Positions 49,359 to 59,491 of a stretch of 64,000 nucleotides of DNA are shown here, piece after piece. The position numbers were made by a program, and so were the translations under genes. Origin of the DNA: Chloroflexota bacterium (GTDB taxonomy: Bacteria; Chloroflexota; UBA6077; SHYK01); NCBI GenBank assembly GCA_009692845.1, contig SHYK01000005.1, positions 37,975 through 101,974 on the forward strand, in the 5' to 3' direction. The notes beneath the pieces are model-generated. The model ran no database searches and was not told the DNA's origin. It saw nothing but the letters and a program-made list of their open reading frames with translations. Position 1 is the first letter of the stretch. Every line of letters begins with the position of its first letter.

Positions 49359-49910
49359 GTGACAAGTCCTAGTCAGGCGGTCATCCTGGTGATTCTTGGC
49401 CTGGCCACCCTGTTGGGCTGGAACTTCTGGCGCGGGCGGACCGGAATCCTGCCGCTGTACTACGTCTCGGTGGTGATCCTGGTTGCACTGGTCATCGCGA
49501 CCGGAAGCCAGGTGTTGCAGCTATCGGGCTTCATCGAGCCAGCCAACGCGGCCGCTATTTACATCGCACTCTCGGCCTGTGCGACCAACCCCACCATGTG
49601 GCGGCAGGAGGTCAGCAAGGATCTCGAACGTACCCGTTTGTATGCTGCGCTGCGCCCTCGGGACTTCTTGTCCTGGCGGGGCTGGCTGAAGGTGGTGGAT
49701 CGCATCGGGGCGGTGCGAGCGGTCCTCGTCTACCTGGCGCTCTTTTTGGCCGGCCTGGTCGGTACTGCGCTGACCGCCCAACCCACGACGGTGAGTCTAG
49801 CCCCGGATCGGGCTCCCTACGTCCTGGTCCTGGCTCCAGTCGTTTTATTTGCGCTGTTGAGTGCCTGGTACTTGTATCTGGCGGCCCGTCGCCTGGTGCC
49901 GGGGGCTTGA
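49359..49910 (+). CDS. Multi-TM membrane protein, unknown function
   Basis: 183 aa with several hydrophobic segments. Confidence 0.65.
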   Translation: MTSPSQAVILVILGLATLLGWNFWRGRTGILPLYYVSVVILVALVIATGSQVLQLSGFIEPANAAAIYIALSACATNPTMWRQEVSKDLERTRLYAALRPRDFLSWRGWLKVVDRIGAVRAVLVYLALFLAGLVGTALTAQPTTVSLAPDRAPYVLVLAPVVLFALLSAWYLYLAARRLVPGA

Positions 49911-51096
49911 GCTGATTCCACCGCCGGCCACCCTTCTGCTCGGCCAATCCGGCGGACCGACGGCAGTCATCAATGCCAGTCTGGCCGGCGCCATCGAAGC
50001 AGGCCGAGTCGACCAGCGAGTACAACGCATCCTCGGCGCGCAGTTTGGGGTGCGGGGCATCATCGAGCGGGACTTTGTCGATCTGGCTCAATTGACTCTG
50101 TCGGAACTCGATCAGTTGGCCAGTACGCCCGGGGCCGTCCTGGGATCATCGCGCCTCCGACCCTCCGACCAGGAAGTCGAAGCAGCCCTGGAATCCCTGG
50201 GTGAAATCGGTGTGAGCTGGCTGAGCTTCATCGGCGGAAATGACTCCGCCGATCTCATGCATCGTCTGCATCTAGCTGCGCGCTCCCGAGGCATACCCTT
50301 GAATGTGGTCGGCATTCCCAAAACTGTGGACAACGATTTGCCCGAGATGGACCACGTCCCCGGTTACGGAAGTGCCGCCCGCACTCTCGCCATCGCCGTT
50401 CGGGGCTCAGGTGCAGACACCGCGGCAATGCGTCACAGCGACCCCGTGAAGGTCATTGAAGTACCCGGTCGGAGCTCCGGTTGGCTCGCCGCTGCCGGTG
50501 CCCTCGCCCGCGCCGCCGCCAGCGACGCGCCACACGTATTGTTTTTCCCCGAACGCCCTCGTCCCCTGCTCCAGATGGTGCAGGAGGTGAAAGTCCCTCT
50601 GGACGCGCGGGGGTTTGCGGTTGTGGTGATCTCCGAGAATCAACCCGATGAGGGTGGGCAGCCGTTGGCCGGGGGTGACGCCGTTGCAGTCGATCCCTAC
50701 GGCCATGCCTACTTTGAAAGCCCCGGTTTGGCGCTGGTACGAGCCGTTCGACGCGAGCTCGGGGTGAGTGCTCGGTACGAACGGCCGTCCAGCATCTTGC
50801 GCAGCTTCAGCGGTGCCCAATCGAACACTGACCTCGATGAAGCGCGGGCGGTCGGGACTGAGGCCGTACTCCGCGCGCTACGAGGTGAGTCCGATGTCAT
50901 GGTGGCGATCGAGCGAGAAGAAGGGACGGGCTACCGCGTCCGCTATGGCGCGGTCCCCCTTGGGGCGGTGGCCTCCCAGGAGCGTCGCCTACCCGACGAA
51001 TTCATCTCCGCCAACGGAATTGACATAACAGAAGCATTTCTGCATTACGCTCGCCCGCTCATCGGCTTCCCGCTGCCCCGGCCGATGACCCTCTGA
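49861..51096 (+). CDS. 6-phosphofructokinase (PPi/ATP type); true start may be CTG 49912
   Basis: LLLGQSGGPTAVINASLAGAIEA; SFIGGNDSADLMHRL; VGIPKTVDNDLPEMDHVPGYGSAAR. Confidence 0.9.
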   Translation: MPGTCIWRPVAWCRGLELIPPPATLLLGQSGGPTAVINASLAGAIEAGRVDQRVQRILGAQFGVRGIIERDFVDLAQLTLSELDQLASTPGAVLGSSRLRPSDQEVEAALESLGEIGVSWLSFIGGNDSADLMHRLHLAARSRGIPLNVVGIPKTVDNDLPEMDHVPGYGSAARTLAIAVRGSGADTAAMRHSDPVKVIEVPGRSSGWLAAAGALARAAASDAPHVLFFPERPRPLLQMVQEVKVPLDARGFAVVVISENQPDEGGQPLAGGDAVAVDPYGHAYFESPGLALVRAVRRELGVSARYERPSSILRSFSGAQSNTDLDEARAVGTEAVLRALRGESDVMVAIEREEGTGYRVRYGAVPLGAVASQERRLPDEFISANGIDITEAFLHYARPLIGFPLPRPMTL

Positions 51097-51159
51097 GTGA
51101 TAGAATTCGGCCCGCTCTGGACGATGGACTCGATCAGTCAATAAGCGGCAGGTTGTGAA

Positions 51160-52293
51160 TTGGAAATCCCGGTAAGCACCCAGGAAGAGGTCGTCCGCGA
51201 GGGCGACCTCCTCACCATCAATATGGGCCCCCAGCACCCGAGTACCCACGGCGTGTTTCGCATGGTGCTGACGCTCGATGGGGAAACGGTGGTGGGCTGT
51301 CGCCCGGTAATGGGCTATCTCCATCGCTCGGTCGAAAAGCTGGCTGAAGAGCGGACCTATCTGCAGGACATCATTTTTACCGACCGGCTCGACTACCTCG
51401 CGCCGATGACCACTAACCTGCCATTCGCCATGGCCACCGAGCAACTGGGTGGGATCGAGGTTCCCGAGCGAGCTGAGTACATCCGGGTCATCATGTGCGA
51501 GCTGCAGCGCTTTGCCAGTCATTGCGTGGCAATCGGAACCTTTGCCTCGGATGCCGGTGCCTTCTTCACTCCGATGATGTACACGTTCCGCGAGCGCGAG
51601 CGCATTCTGGACGTTTACGAGCAAGCGTGCGGTGCACGCATGACGGTGAGCTACATCCGGTATGGCGGAGTCGCTCGAGACCTGACCGACGAGTCGGTCA
51701 CGACCATTCGTGACTTCGTGGCGGAGATGGATCGCAACATCGATGAGTTCGAAGGCATGATGACGCGCAATGAGATCTTCCGAGCTCGGACGGTGGGCAT
51801 GGGAGTGCTGGCGCCAGACACGGCGGTGGCCTACAGCATCACCGGTCCCATGCTGCGGGCCAGTGGCATTCCCTATGACATCCGGCGAGCCGAGCCCTAC
51901 TCGGTGTACGACCGCTTCCAATTTGACATCCCGACTCGGGAGGGCGGCGACTGCTACGACCGCTACATGGTTCGCGTCGGCGAAATGCGGCAAAGCAAGC
52001 GGATCCTGGAACAAGCCCTCAAGGACCTCCCGGACGGACCGGTGGTGGGTAAGATCCCGAAGGTCTTTCGGCCGGCCAAGGGCTATAGCTACGCACGCAC
52101 CGAGAGTCCGAAAGGCGAGATCGGCTTCTACCTGGTGAGCGAAGGACGGCCGGAGCCCTACCGGTTCCACATCCGCGCGCCTAGCTTCATCAATCTCGGG
52201 GTGCTCAGCCAGCTGGTAGTGGGCAACAAGGTGGCTGACGCGGTAGTGATTCTGGGGAGTATCGACATTGTCATGGGCGAGGTCGACCGTTAG
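51160..52293 (+). CDS. nuoD: NADH-quinone oxidoreductase subunit D
   Basis: TINMGPQHPSTHGVFRMVLTLDGETVVGCRPVMGYLHRSVEKLAEERTY. Confidence 0.96.
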   Translation: MEIPVSTQEEVVREGDLLTINMGPQHPSTHGVFRMVLTLDGETVVGCRPVMGYLHRSVEKLAEERTYLQDIIFTDRLDYLAPMTTNLPFAMATEQLGGIEVPERAEYIRVIMCELQRFASHCVAIGTFASDAGAFFTPMMYTFRERERILDVYEQACGARMTVSYIRYGGVARDLTDESVTTIRDFVAEMDRNIDEFEGMMTRNEIFRARTVGMGVLAPDTAVAYSITGPMLRASGIPYDIRRAEPYSVYDRFQFDIPTREGGDCYDRYMVRVGEMRQSKRILEQALKDLPDGPVVGKIPKVFRPAKGYSYARTESPKGEIGFYLVSEGRPEPYRFHIRAPSFINLGVLSQLVVGNKVADAVVILGSIDIVMGEVDR

Positions 52294-52378
52294 CCATGAA
52301 TAGGACATCTTATTCTTGGAGAACGAATGAGATCGAAGTCGCCAACCCAGAAACTATCAACTAGGACACCTTAAAAAG

Positions 52379-52837
52379 ATGTTTGGAAGTGGGATTGCCC
52401 AGGGGATGATGATCACCTTGCGGCACTTCTTTGGGCCGAAATCGACCATTCAGTACCCCGAGCAGCGGGCGCCGCTGGCGACCGGGTTCCGGGGCCTGCC
52501 GCGGCTGGTGTTTGACGAGGACCCCGAACATCTGCGCTGCGTGGCCTGCAGCATCTGCGCCAACGCCTGCCCGGTCGAGGTCATCCACATAGACACCCAC
52601 CGAGGCGAGGATCGCAAACTCGTGCTGGACCGCTTCGACATCGAGGCGGGCGGCTGCGTGTATTGCGGCCTTTGCGTTGAAGCCTGTCCCTTCGAAGCGC
52701 TCACCATGATGCATAGCTTCGAGATGGCCGTCTACAACCGCGACCAGCTGTTCTGGACCAAAGAGATGCTGGCGCTAAAGGCCACCCCCGAGAGCGAGGC
52801 CGACCGAATTCGAATCGTGGGCGGCAACGAGAAGTAG
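52379..52837 (+). CDS. nuoI: NADH-quinone oxidoreductase subunit I (2x[4Fe-4S])
   Basis: CVACSICANACPVEVIHI and CVYCGLCVEACPFEALTM. Confidence 0.94.
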   Translation: MFGSGIAQGMMITLRHFFGPKSTIQYPEQRAPLATGFRGLPRLVFDEDPEHLRCVACSICANACPVEVIHIDTHRGEDRKLVLDRFDIEAGGCVYCGLCVEACPFEALTMMHSFEMAVYNRDQLFWTKEMLALKATPESEADRIRIVGGNEK

Positions 52838-52841
52838 CCGC

Positions 52842-53612
52842 CTGAACGACCGGCAGCGGGAGCTCGCTCGCGACGCCGCCTTCACGCGCTCAATCAAGCA
52901 GAGAATACGTTCCCTGCTGGCCCCGAACCCCGGTGGACGCTACCTCGACGTCGGTTGTGGGTTGGGAGATGACGCACGAGAGCTGGCTCGACTCGTCGGC
53001 CCAGACGGGCGAGTGGTCGGGCTAGATCTCAGCCCGGAAGTGCTGAGTCGAGCCCGGACCTCGGCCGCTGGCAGCTCCCCAGGAGTCAGCTACGTTGCAG
53101 CGGACGGCCATCGGCTCTGCTTCTCGGACCGCTCATTCGATGGCTGTCGAGCGGAACGAGTGGTGCAGCACGTCGATGATCCCCAGTTGGTGGTGAGTGA
53201 GATGGCGCGGGTCACGGTGAGCGGTGGCTCAGTGGTGATCTTTGCTCCCGATTGGGGCAGCGCCGTCATTCACGGGGCGGAGCCCGTCGTCAGCGTGGCG
53301 GTCCTACAGGCGTGGGGTCGATCGATTCGCCACGGGTCCGTCGGCGGAGGCCTGCCGGGGCTGCTCCGTGAGGCAGGCCTGGATGAAGTCGTTGTGGAGG
53401 CCTGGGCCGAGCTCACGACGCTAGAGGGCTACCCGGCGGCGCGAGGACAGCACGATTGGGATGTCGCCGCCGCCGCGCAGGCGGCCGCCGCAGCCGGGGA
53501 CATCTCGGAGGCTCAGGCCGAAGCCTGGCTGGATGAGCTCGACGAATCGGTTCAGCAAGGGCGCTTCCTCATGTCATTGACCTGCTTCGTAGCCAAAGGG
53601 ATAAAGCCCTGA
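52842..53612 (+). CDS. Class I SAM-dependent methyltransferase (possible CTG start)
   Basis: GGRYLDVGCGLGDDARELARLVGPDGRVVGLDLSPEVLSRAR; conserved motif I precedes the ORF-track start. Confidence 0.85.
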   Translation: MNDRQRELARDAAFTRSIKQRIRSLLAPNPGGRYLDVGCGLGDDARELARLVGPDGRVVGLDLSPEVLSRARTSAAGSSPGVSYVAADGHRLCFSDRSFDGCRAERVVQHVDDPQLVVSEMARVTVSGGSVVIFAPDWGSAVIHGAEPVVSVAVLQAWGRSIRHGSVGGGLPGLLREAGLDEVVVEAWAELTTLEGYPAARGQHDWDVAAAAQAAAAAGDISEAQAEAWLDELDESVQQGRFLMSLTCFVAKGIKP

Positions 53613-53647
53613 CCTCAGTGGAGGCCCTACGATCCCCAGTATGAGAA

Positions 53648-54940
53648 TCAGTCGGTAGGAACGCTGATACCCGGCCTGGGTACCGGTTGGCCGCTGGCGT
53701 AGAAGGCTCGGTTGGCCGAGACATAGCCGTCGAAGTCCGAACGGACATAGCTGCGCGGATCGACGTTGAGGGCAGCTTGAAAGCTGGCATACAGCTCGGG
53801 GCAAGTGTCGGCAAAAGCGTGCGGGTTGCGGAAAAACATCTCGAAGTAGCCAGCGATGAACTCGCCGTCATTGTGAAAGACGTAGGGGTGACCCAGCGGC
53901 GGATCGTCGCCGTTCCGCCCCTCGACCGCCGCCAGGTATCTTTCGTGCTCGCGACGCTTTCCGTCCAAGAAGAGCTGTCGGGCAGCGGGCTGAAAGTATC
54001 GGCCGTCCCCCGGAGCGAGCCCGGGTAACGTTCCCTCGGCGCGGCCGATGCGGCCATCCGCAATATTGACCGCGTCCAACAGGTGCCCTAGTTCGTGGAG
54101 TAGCGGGCAGGTCCCGGGGACCGTCTCGCTGTAGCCTTCGAACAGCCGTGACATGACCAGCTGTACCGCCTCAACCTCGGGGTTGTAGTCGCCGCCCATG
54201 ACGCCGCCCTCGTGGGCGAAAGCAGAATCGTTGGCATAGATCCAGATGTGGCGGGGACGGTGCAAGAAAGCAGCAAGCAGATCGGGATGGCCGAAGAAGA
54301 TCTCCGCCAGCTGGGCAGCCACGATCCCGGTAACGCTGAAGGCAATCCGCTCGGCCAGTTCCGGGCGTGCAGGGTCGATCAGCCGGATGTCGGCATTCGG
54401 GTTCGTCGCTATCGAAGTGGCCAGGGTCCAGAATCGCCTGGGAGCCTCCGAATCGGCTGCGCGGAGGGGCGGGGCATAGAGATCGAGCGCCCGGTATTTG
54501 CGGGTGGCTTCGGCCACGACAGCGGCGAGCTGTGGGCGGCAGCCGCCTTTGCCGGCATCCAGGTAATCGGCAAATCCGGCGATGAGGCCAGCCACGGGTA
54601 CCGCGCCGATCTCCTGGCCGAAGTCCAGGGTATCGGTCGATTCAAAACTCTGGGCGCCCAGCTGTAGTCGAGTGCCTTCGCGTGTGCTTTCGATCGAGGG
54701 ATGGAGCGATCCGATCTCGTCGAGTTTGGCCTGGAGCACCCGGCCTGGGTGGGGATTGGTTGCAGCGGCCGGTTTCCCGAAGTACCCCGGCCCCCAGGCA
54801 CTCGATTGGGAAGCAACCAAACGACCGCGTTGCTCGAAGCGCCGCCGGCGGATCCACCTGGCCGCCCTGAAGCACCAGCCGGGCAGTCTCCAAATGAGAA
54901 TGCCGACTGTGAGCAGACCGAGCAGCGACTCGGGACTCAT
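53648..54940 (-). CDS. Zinc-dependent metallopeptidase, MtfA/M90-like
   Basis: HELGHLLDAVN zinc motif with downstream GEFIAGYFEMFFRNPHAFADTCPELYASFQAALNVDP. Confidence 0.72.
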   Translation of the reverse strand: MSPESLLGLLTVGILIWRLPGWCFRAARWIRRRRFEQRGRLVASQSSAWGPGYFGKPAAATNPHPGRVLQAKLDEIGSLHPSIESTREGTRLQLGAQSFESTDTLDFGQEIGAVPVAGLIAGFADYLDAGKGGCRPQLAAVVAEATRKYRALDLYAPPLRAADSEAPRRFWTLATSIATNPNADIRLIDPARPELAERIAFSVTGIVAAQLAEIFFGHPDLLAAFLHRPRHIWIYANDSAFAHEGGVMGGDYNPEVEAVQLVMSRLFEGYSETVPGTCPLLHELGHLLDAVNIADGRIGRAEGTLPGLAPGDGRYFQPAARQLFLDGKRREHERYLAAVEGRNGDDPPLGHPYVFHNDGEFIAGYFEMFFRNPHAFADTCPELYASFQAALNVDPRSYVRSDFDGYVSANRAFYASGQPVPRPGISVPTD

Positions 54941-57237
54941 CGCGGACTCTCGACGCGGCCAATTTGGTAGGTGTCGCCGACCCCCATCGAAAGTCTTTTT
55001 CCAGTCGATGATTCGTAAACGATCAGATCGATCGTGAGGGGATACAGAGCCGCCGGCGGGATGCTCAAGTGAACCTCATCGGGAATGACGTCGCCCGCGA
55101 CCCAATCTGAAGTGGGAAGGGCGCCGCCGAGGGGAGGGCTGTCGTGTTGGGCGACCAGTGAGCCGTCTCGGGCCAGCAGCTGAACCGAAATCGTGTAGTC
55201 GAGGCTGGGCTGCTTTTGAGCTACCCAGAGGAGCTGTACCGTGAGATCTCGCCCGGCCGAAGCCGGAGCGGCACCCAAGGTAGCGCTTCCGAGTCCCAGC
55301 TCGTCTCCAAATATGGTCAAGGGTTTACTCGCCCAGATGGTGGTCGGAAGGACTTTGATTCGGCCGAGAATCGCGACATCGCCACCCGCCGTTGGCCCGG
55401 TGGTAGGGAGGCGAGCCAGGTCCGGAAAGCCATAGAAACCAGAAGTGGCAACGTACATTCCGGCCGACGCGCCGGCCGGAATGGGGACATCAAACTCGTC
55501 GTAGATGAGATCGCCCTGGCGCCAGAGGCCGGTCGAAGCGGACCCGTTCGCCGGAACCCGGTCGATCCCGGCCACTGTCTTGCCATCGAAGGCTACCAGG
55601 TGCACGAAGGTTCGGTACGAGCGGGGAACGTCCTGGAGCGCTTGCCAGGTGAGCCGAGCGTGGACCGAGTCGCCGGAGTCTGCCCGGAGCGGGGTCAAGT
55701 TGGCCCGGACTAGCCTGATCAGCTCGCCGAATTCGATGTTGACGGTTGGCTCGAGGGCCGCTGCGTCGGCCGCGCTCAGGCGTTGCCCGAGCTGGTACTC
55801 GGGCAAGAACAGCCACGACGGAGTGAACGCCGCCAAGCCAGCCACGACAATCGTGAGGACAGCGGCAACCGCCATATGAGTCCGGCGGGGAAGGAGTGCG
55901 CGCCACCCCGCGATGACCGCGACGACCAGCATGGGCAGGGCCGGAAACAGATAACGGCCGTTGGGACCGAAAAAGCTCAGCGAGTAGCGAATGATTGCGG
56001 CATCGACGAGGGCCACGGCCAGGGCGGCGGTCCCGACGTAGGGGAGCCAGGACCTCCAGCCCGGCCGAGCCAGCCAGCCCGCCCAACCGAGCCCGGCCAG
56101 ACCCACAATCACGACGAGCAGCGCGGTATCCAGCAGTAGATCGTGGGCAAACACCATTTGACCCGCCCCGAACATCAGAGTGCGCCAGAAGTCCGAAGCC
56201 GGCGCCCATTCCGCGCCGAATTCCATCGCCAGGCTGGCCATGGTGATCGGGCGAGGATCGATCGGCCAAAGGGGATTAGTGGAAAACACTCCCCACCCAA
56301 GCGGGTCGCCGTACAGGATCTGGTTGCGCGCTAGCCACCAACCCGCGATTCCGACGTACACCCCGAAGGCGGTGGCCATCCAAGACGCGAGGGCACGGAG
56401 ACCGCCGTTCGAGAACCGATCCTCCATCCGTTCATGCTGAGGCTCTCGAAGCACCGTTCCGGGCTGTGATGTCCAAGTCGCCATGGCTGCCGCGAAGGGC
56501 AGTAGCAATCCCAGGGCAAGTCCAGAGGCCTTGGCGAGCACCGTCAAACCTAGCAGGGCCGCGCAGAGAGCGATGTTCGCCGTCGTCGGCCTCCGCAGGA
56601 ACACCAAAACGCGCCAGAGTCCCAGTGATGCAAAAGCGGCCACCCAGCTATCGTGGTGCACGGTTGCCGCGGTGACCAGGAAGCCCGGGATAAACCCCAC
56701 GATCGCCATAGCCAGCGCGCCCAACCCAAAGGCTTGCGGACCGAAGAAGAAGCGAGCGATCTGGTAGGTGGCGAAGAGCACCAGGGCGCCCGCGACAACT
56801 GACAGTAGCCGCGCGACGTGCATCCCCCGTGTGGCGCCCGAATACGGGAATTGCTCCGAGGCATCGCCGTGAAAGATCCGGTTGTAGCCGCCGTAGTTGG
56901 GATCGCCCCACCGGAAGTCGGTATTGACTCGCGCACTTTCCTTGGGATTCGAGGTATCGATGGGGGCGATCGCCGCCGCGACCAGGAGGTAGTAAAGGGG
57001 CGGATGATGGGCCAGCAAGACTTCTTGGGGCTCGCCGTGGGTGGATTGCTCGGGCAGGGCGTGCCGAGTCAGCAGAAATTGGGCGTAGTGGTAGTGGTCG
57101 ATCTCGTCCACCGCTTCCCAGGGGGGAATGACCAAGCTGTAGTAGACAGCGAGTGCGATGAAGCCGCCCAGGACGCCGACCGGCAGCCACCGAGACGCCA
57201 TCAGTTGGGGCCGATTCTTGATGGCATCATCCTGCAA
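54937..57237 (-). CDS. GT-C type membrane glycosyltransferase (DUF2142/ArnT-like)
   Basis: PPWEAVDEIDHYHYAQFLLTRHALP; AHHPPLYYLLVAAAI; many TM segments; C-terminal beta domain. Confidence 0.75.
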   Translation of the reverse strand: MQDDAIKNRPQLMASRWLPVGVLGGFIALAVYYSLVIPPWEAVDEIDHYHYAQFLLTRHALPEQSTHGEPQEVLLAHHPPLYYLLVAAAIAPIDTSNPKESARVNTDFRWGDPNYGGYNRIFHGDASEQFPYSGATRGMHVARLLSVVAGALVLFATYQIARFFFGPQAFGLGALAMAIVGFIPGFLVTAATVHHDSWVAAFASLGLWRVLVFLRRPTTANIALCAALLGLTVLAKASGLALGLLLPFAAAMATWTSQPGTVLREPQHERMEDRFSNGGLRALASWMATAFGVYVGIAGWWLARNQILYGDPLGWGVFSTNPLWPIDPRPITMASLAMEFGAEWAPASDFWRTLMFGAGQMVFAHDLLLDTALLVVIVGLAGLGWAGWLARPGWRSWLPYVGTAALAVALVDAAIIRYSLSFFGPNGRYLFPALPMLVVAVIAGWRALLPRRTHMAVAAVLTIVVAGLAAFTPSWLFLPEYQLGQRLSAADAAALEPTVNIEFGELIRLVRANLTPLRADSGDSVHARLTWQALQDVPRSYRTFVHLVAFDGKTVAGIDRVPANGSASTGLWRQGDLIYDEFDVPIPAGASAGMYVATSGFYGFPDLARLPTTGPTAGGDVAILGRIKVLPTTIWASKPLTIFGDELGLGSATLGAAPASAGRDLTVQLLWVAQKQPSLDYTISVQLLARDGSLVAQHDSPPLGGALPTSDWVAGDVIPDEVHLSIPPAALYPLTIDLIVYESSTGKRLSMGVGDTYQIGRVESPR

Positions 57238-57356
57238 GCCCAGGTGCCATACTTCCGCGACGCCGCAGAACAGAGGCTTATCGGGCCTGGCAGTTTAGGT
57301 AGGAGCCGCGTGTACCGTCAACGAATCGTCTGGCCTTTCGACTTGCCCAGTCGGCA

Positions 57357-58489
57357 ATGAAGCTCTCCTCTCCCGGCCGGTCCCTGGCCATGAGCGCCCT
57401 GGCCCTGGTGGCATTGCTCGCTGGCGGTCTCTGGGTTCGGGAGCGTGCGGCAATTGCTGGCTTGCCTGCTGCGCCCGTGGCCGCCTTCGACGACCAACAG
57501 ATCCCGGAAGCGAGCTGACCCACGGTGCTTGGTACGAGCTGGCCTTTACCCGACCGTCGACTGCGGCGGCCCCTCCCCAGGCTACCGTCGAGCGACTGCT
57601 GATAGGTCTGGTGGACCGGAGCGAGCAGACCATTGATCTTGCTATCTATGAGCTCGATCTTGATTCCGTGGTCGATAGCCTGGCTCGCGCGGCCCATCGT
57701 GGGGTGAGGGTCCGCATGGTGATCGAGTCCGACCTGGTGGGCAGCCCCAAGCCCCGGATCAAGGCCGAGCTGGAACAGCTCCGGTCGGCCGGAATCGTCA
57801 TGGTGGCGGACCGACCCGATCACACGATGCACGACAAGTTTCTGGTCGCGGATGGACGCTGGGTCGAGACGGGCTCGTGGAACTACACGTTCAGCGAGAC
57901 CTACCGAAACAACAACGACGTCATCGTCATCGACTCGCGGGAGCTGGCGATGAACTACACCGCTGAATTTGAAAAGATGTTTGTCCAGCGCCAATTTGGG
58001 GGCGCGAAGGCCACCGGAATCCCGTTTCCTTCACTGGTGCTCGCGGGTGCTCGGGTCGAGAACTACTTCGCTCCGGAGGATCGCCCGGCTAATCGAGTGA
58101 TTGCCTGGATTGGCACCGCGCGCCAGACTATCCACTTCCTCGCCTTCGCCTTCACCCACGACGCCATCGGCGATGCCATGTTGGAGCGCTTTCACTCGGG
58201 TGTGGAAGTCGGCGGTGTGTTCGAGGCGGCGGATGCGCGGAATCGGTTCTCGGAATACGCTCGCCTCAAGGTGGCTGGCACCAATGTGCTGCTGGACGGC
58301 AATCCTTGGAATCTGCACCACAAAGTAATCGTGATCGACGGCCACGTGACCGTCTTCGGCTCATTCAATTTTTCGAACAATGCCGATCGCGCAAACGATG
58401 AAAACCTGCTCATCATCGACGACCGCGGCCTGGCCGCCGCCTTCGAAGGCGAGTATCAGCGGCTGCGCTCCGAAGCCCAGCGCACCTAG
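57357..58489 (+). pseudogene. Phospholipase D-like nuclease/transferase, secreted, single-nucleotide frameshift after signal peptide
   Basis: Signal peptide MKLSSPGRSLAMSALALVALLAGG...QQIPE joins ELTHGAWYELAFTRPS...; two HxK motifs HDKFLVADGRWVETGSWNYT and HHKVIVIDGHVTVFGSFNF. Confidence 0.85.
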
Positions 58490-58746
58490 ATCTCTTTGTC
58501 CGGTAAGGCGGGCCTTGTGCCCCGCCGAAACTCGGCCAGCCGCCAATGTGGTGCCGCGGATGAGCCCCGTCCCGCCTTAACTTTTGGGGATGATTCGATT
58601 GCGCAACCTGTCGATGAGCAGGATGGCAATGATCCAAGCGCACGGCCCGGGTGCTAAGATACGCAGCGTTTCGCGGTGGGCAGGCCCCACGCTGCCGTCT
58701 TGAAGACGCTGTGTTGAGAACCCGCTTAAACCACGGTCAGGGAGAG

Positions 58747-59448
58747 ATGCCGATGTTCTACGAGCTGCGTAACTACGATGTCGCGCCGGGCAAACAAGAG
58801 GCCCTGCTCGATCGCTTCGCCACCTTCACCACCCTCAAGTGGAAGGAGTATGGCATCCGGCTCACTGGGTTCTGGACTCCCGAGATCGCCGAGCCGCAAA
58901 CCAACCACGTCACCTACATCCTGGCCTGGGAGAGCTTCGAAGAGCGGATGAAAAAGTTCCCCGCCTGGCAGGCGGACCCAGAGCGAGCCAGGAAGTGGGA
59001 AGAGACCGAAGTCGAGGGCCCGTTGGCGCGCCGGGTCTACAACCTGTTCATGGAGCCCACCGACTTCTCACAGCTCGACCGTGGCGTTCCCTATGGATCG
59101 GACCCTTCGGGGAGAAGTCCGTATCTCTTCGAGCTGCGCGAGTACGACGCGATGCCGGGGAAAAGGACCGCCCTGGTCAATCGCTTCGGTAACTTCACCG
59201 TGGACTGCTTCACCAGGCACGGCTTCCGCCAGGTTGGTTACTGGCTCCCCGTCATGGGCGGCCACAACCACCAGCTGATCTACTTTCTAGCCTGGGAGAG
59301 CTACGAAGAGCGATCTCGCTGCTTCGATGCCTTCCGGGCCGACCCGGAACGGCAGCGAGCCTTCGCGGAGAGCGAGAAGGACGGCGTGCTGGTGGAGCAC
59401 GTGAACAATTCGATCTTGCGCCCGGCCGCATTCTCCCCGATGAAATAG
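58747..59448 (+). CDS. Tandem-domain NIPSNAP family protein
   Basis: MFYELRNYDVAPGKQEALLDRFAT and YLFELREYDAMPGKRTALVNRFGN. Confidence 0.88.
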   Translation: MPMFYELRNYDVAPGKQEALLDRFATFTTLKWKEYGIRLTGFWTPEIAEPQTNHVTYILAWESFEERMKKFPAWQADPERARKWEETEVEGPLARRVYNLFMEPTDFSQLDRGVPYGSDPSGRSPYLFELREYDAMPGKRTALVNRFGNFTVDCFTRHGFRQVGYWLPVMGGHNHQLIYFLAWESYEERSRCFDAFRADPERQRAFAESEKDGVLVEHVNNSILRPAAFSPMK

Positions 59449-59491
59449 CTCCGACGGACTACGCCGCTTGGGTCATGTTCTGGCGTGCACG

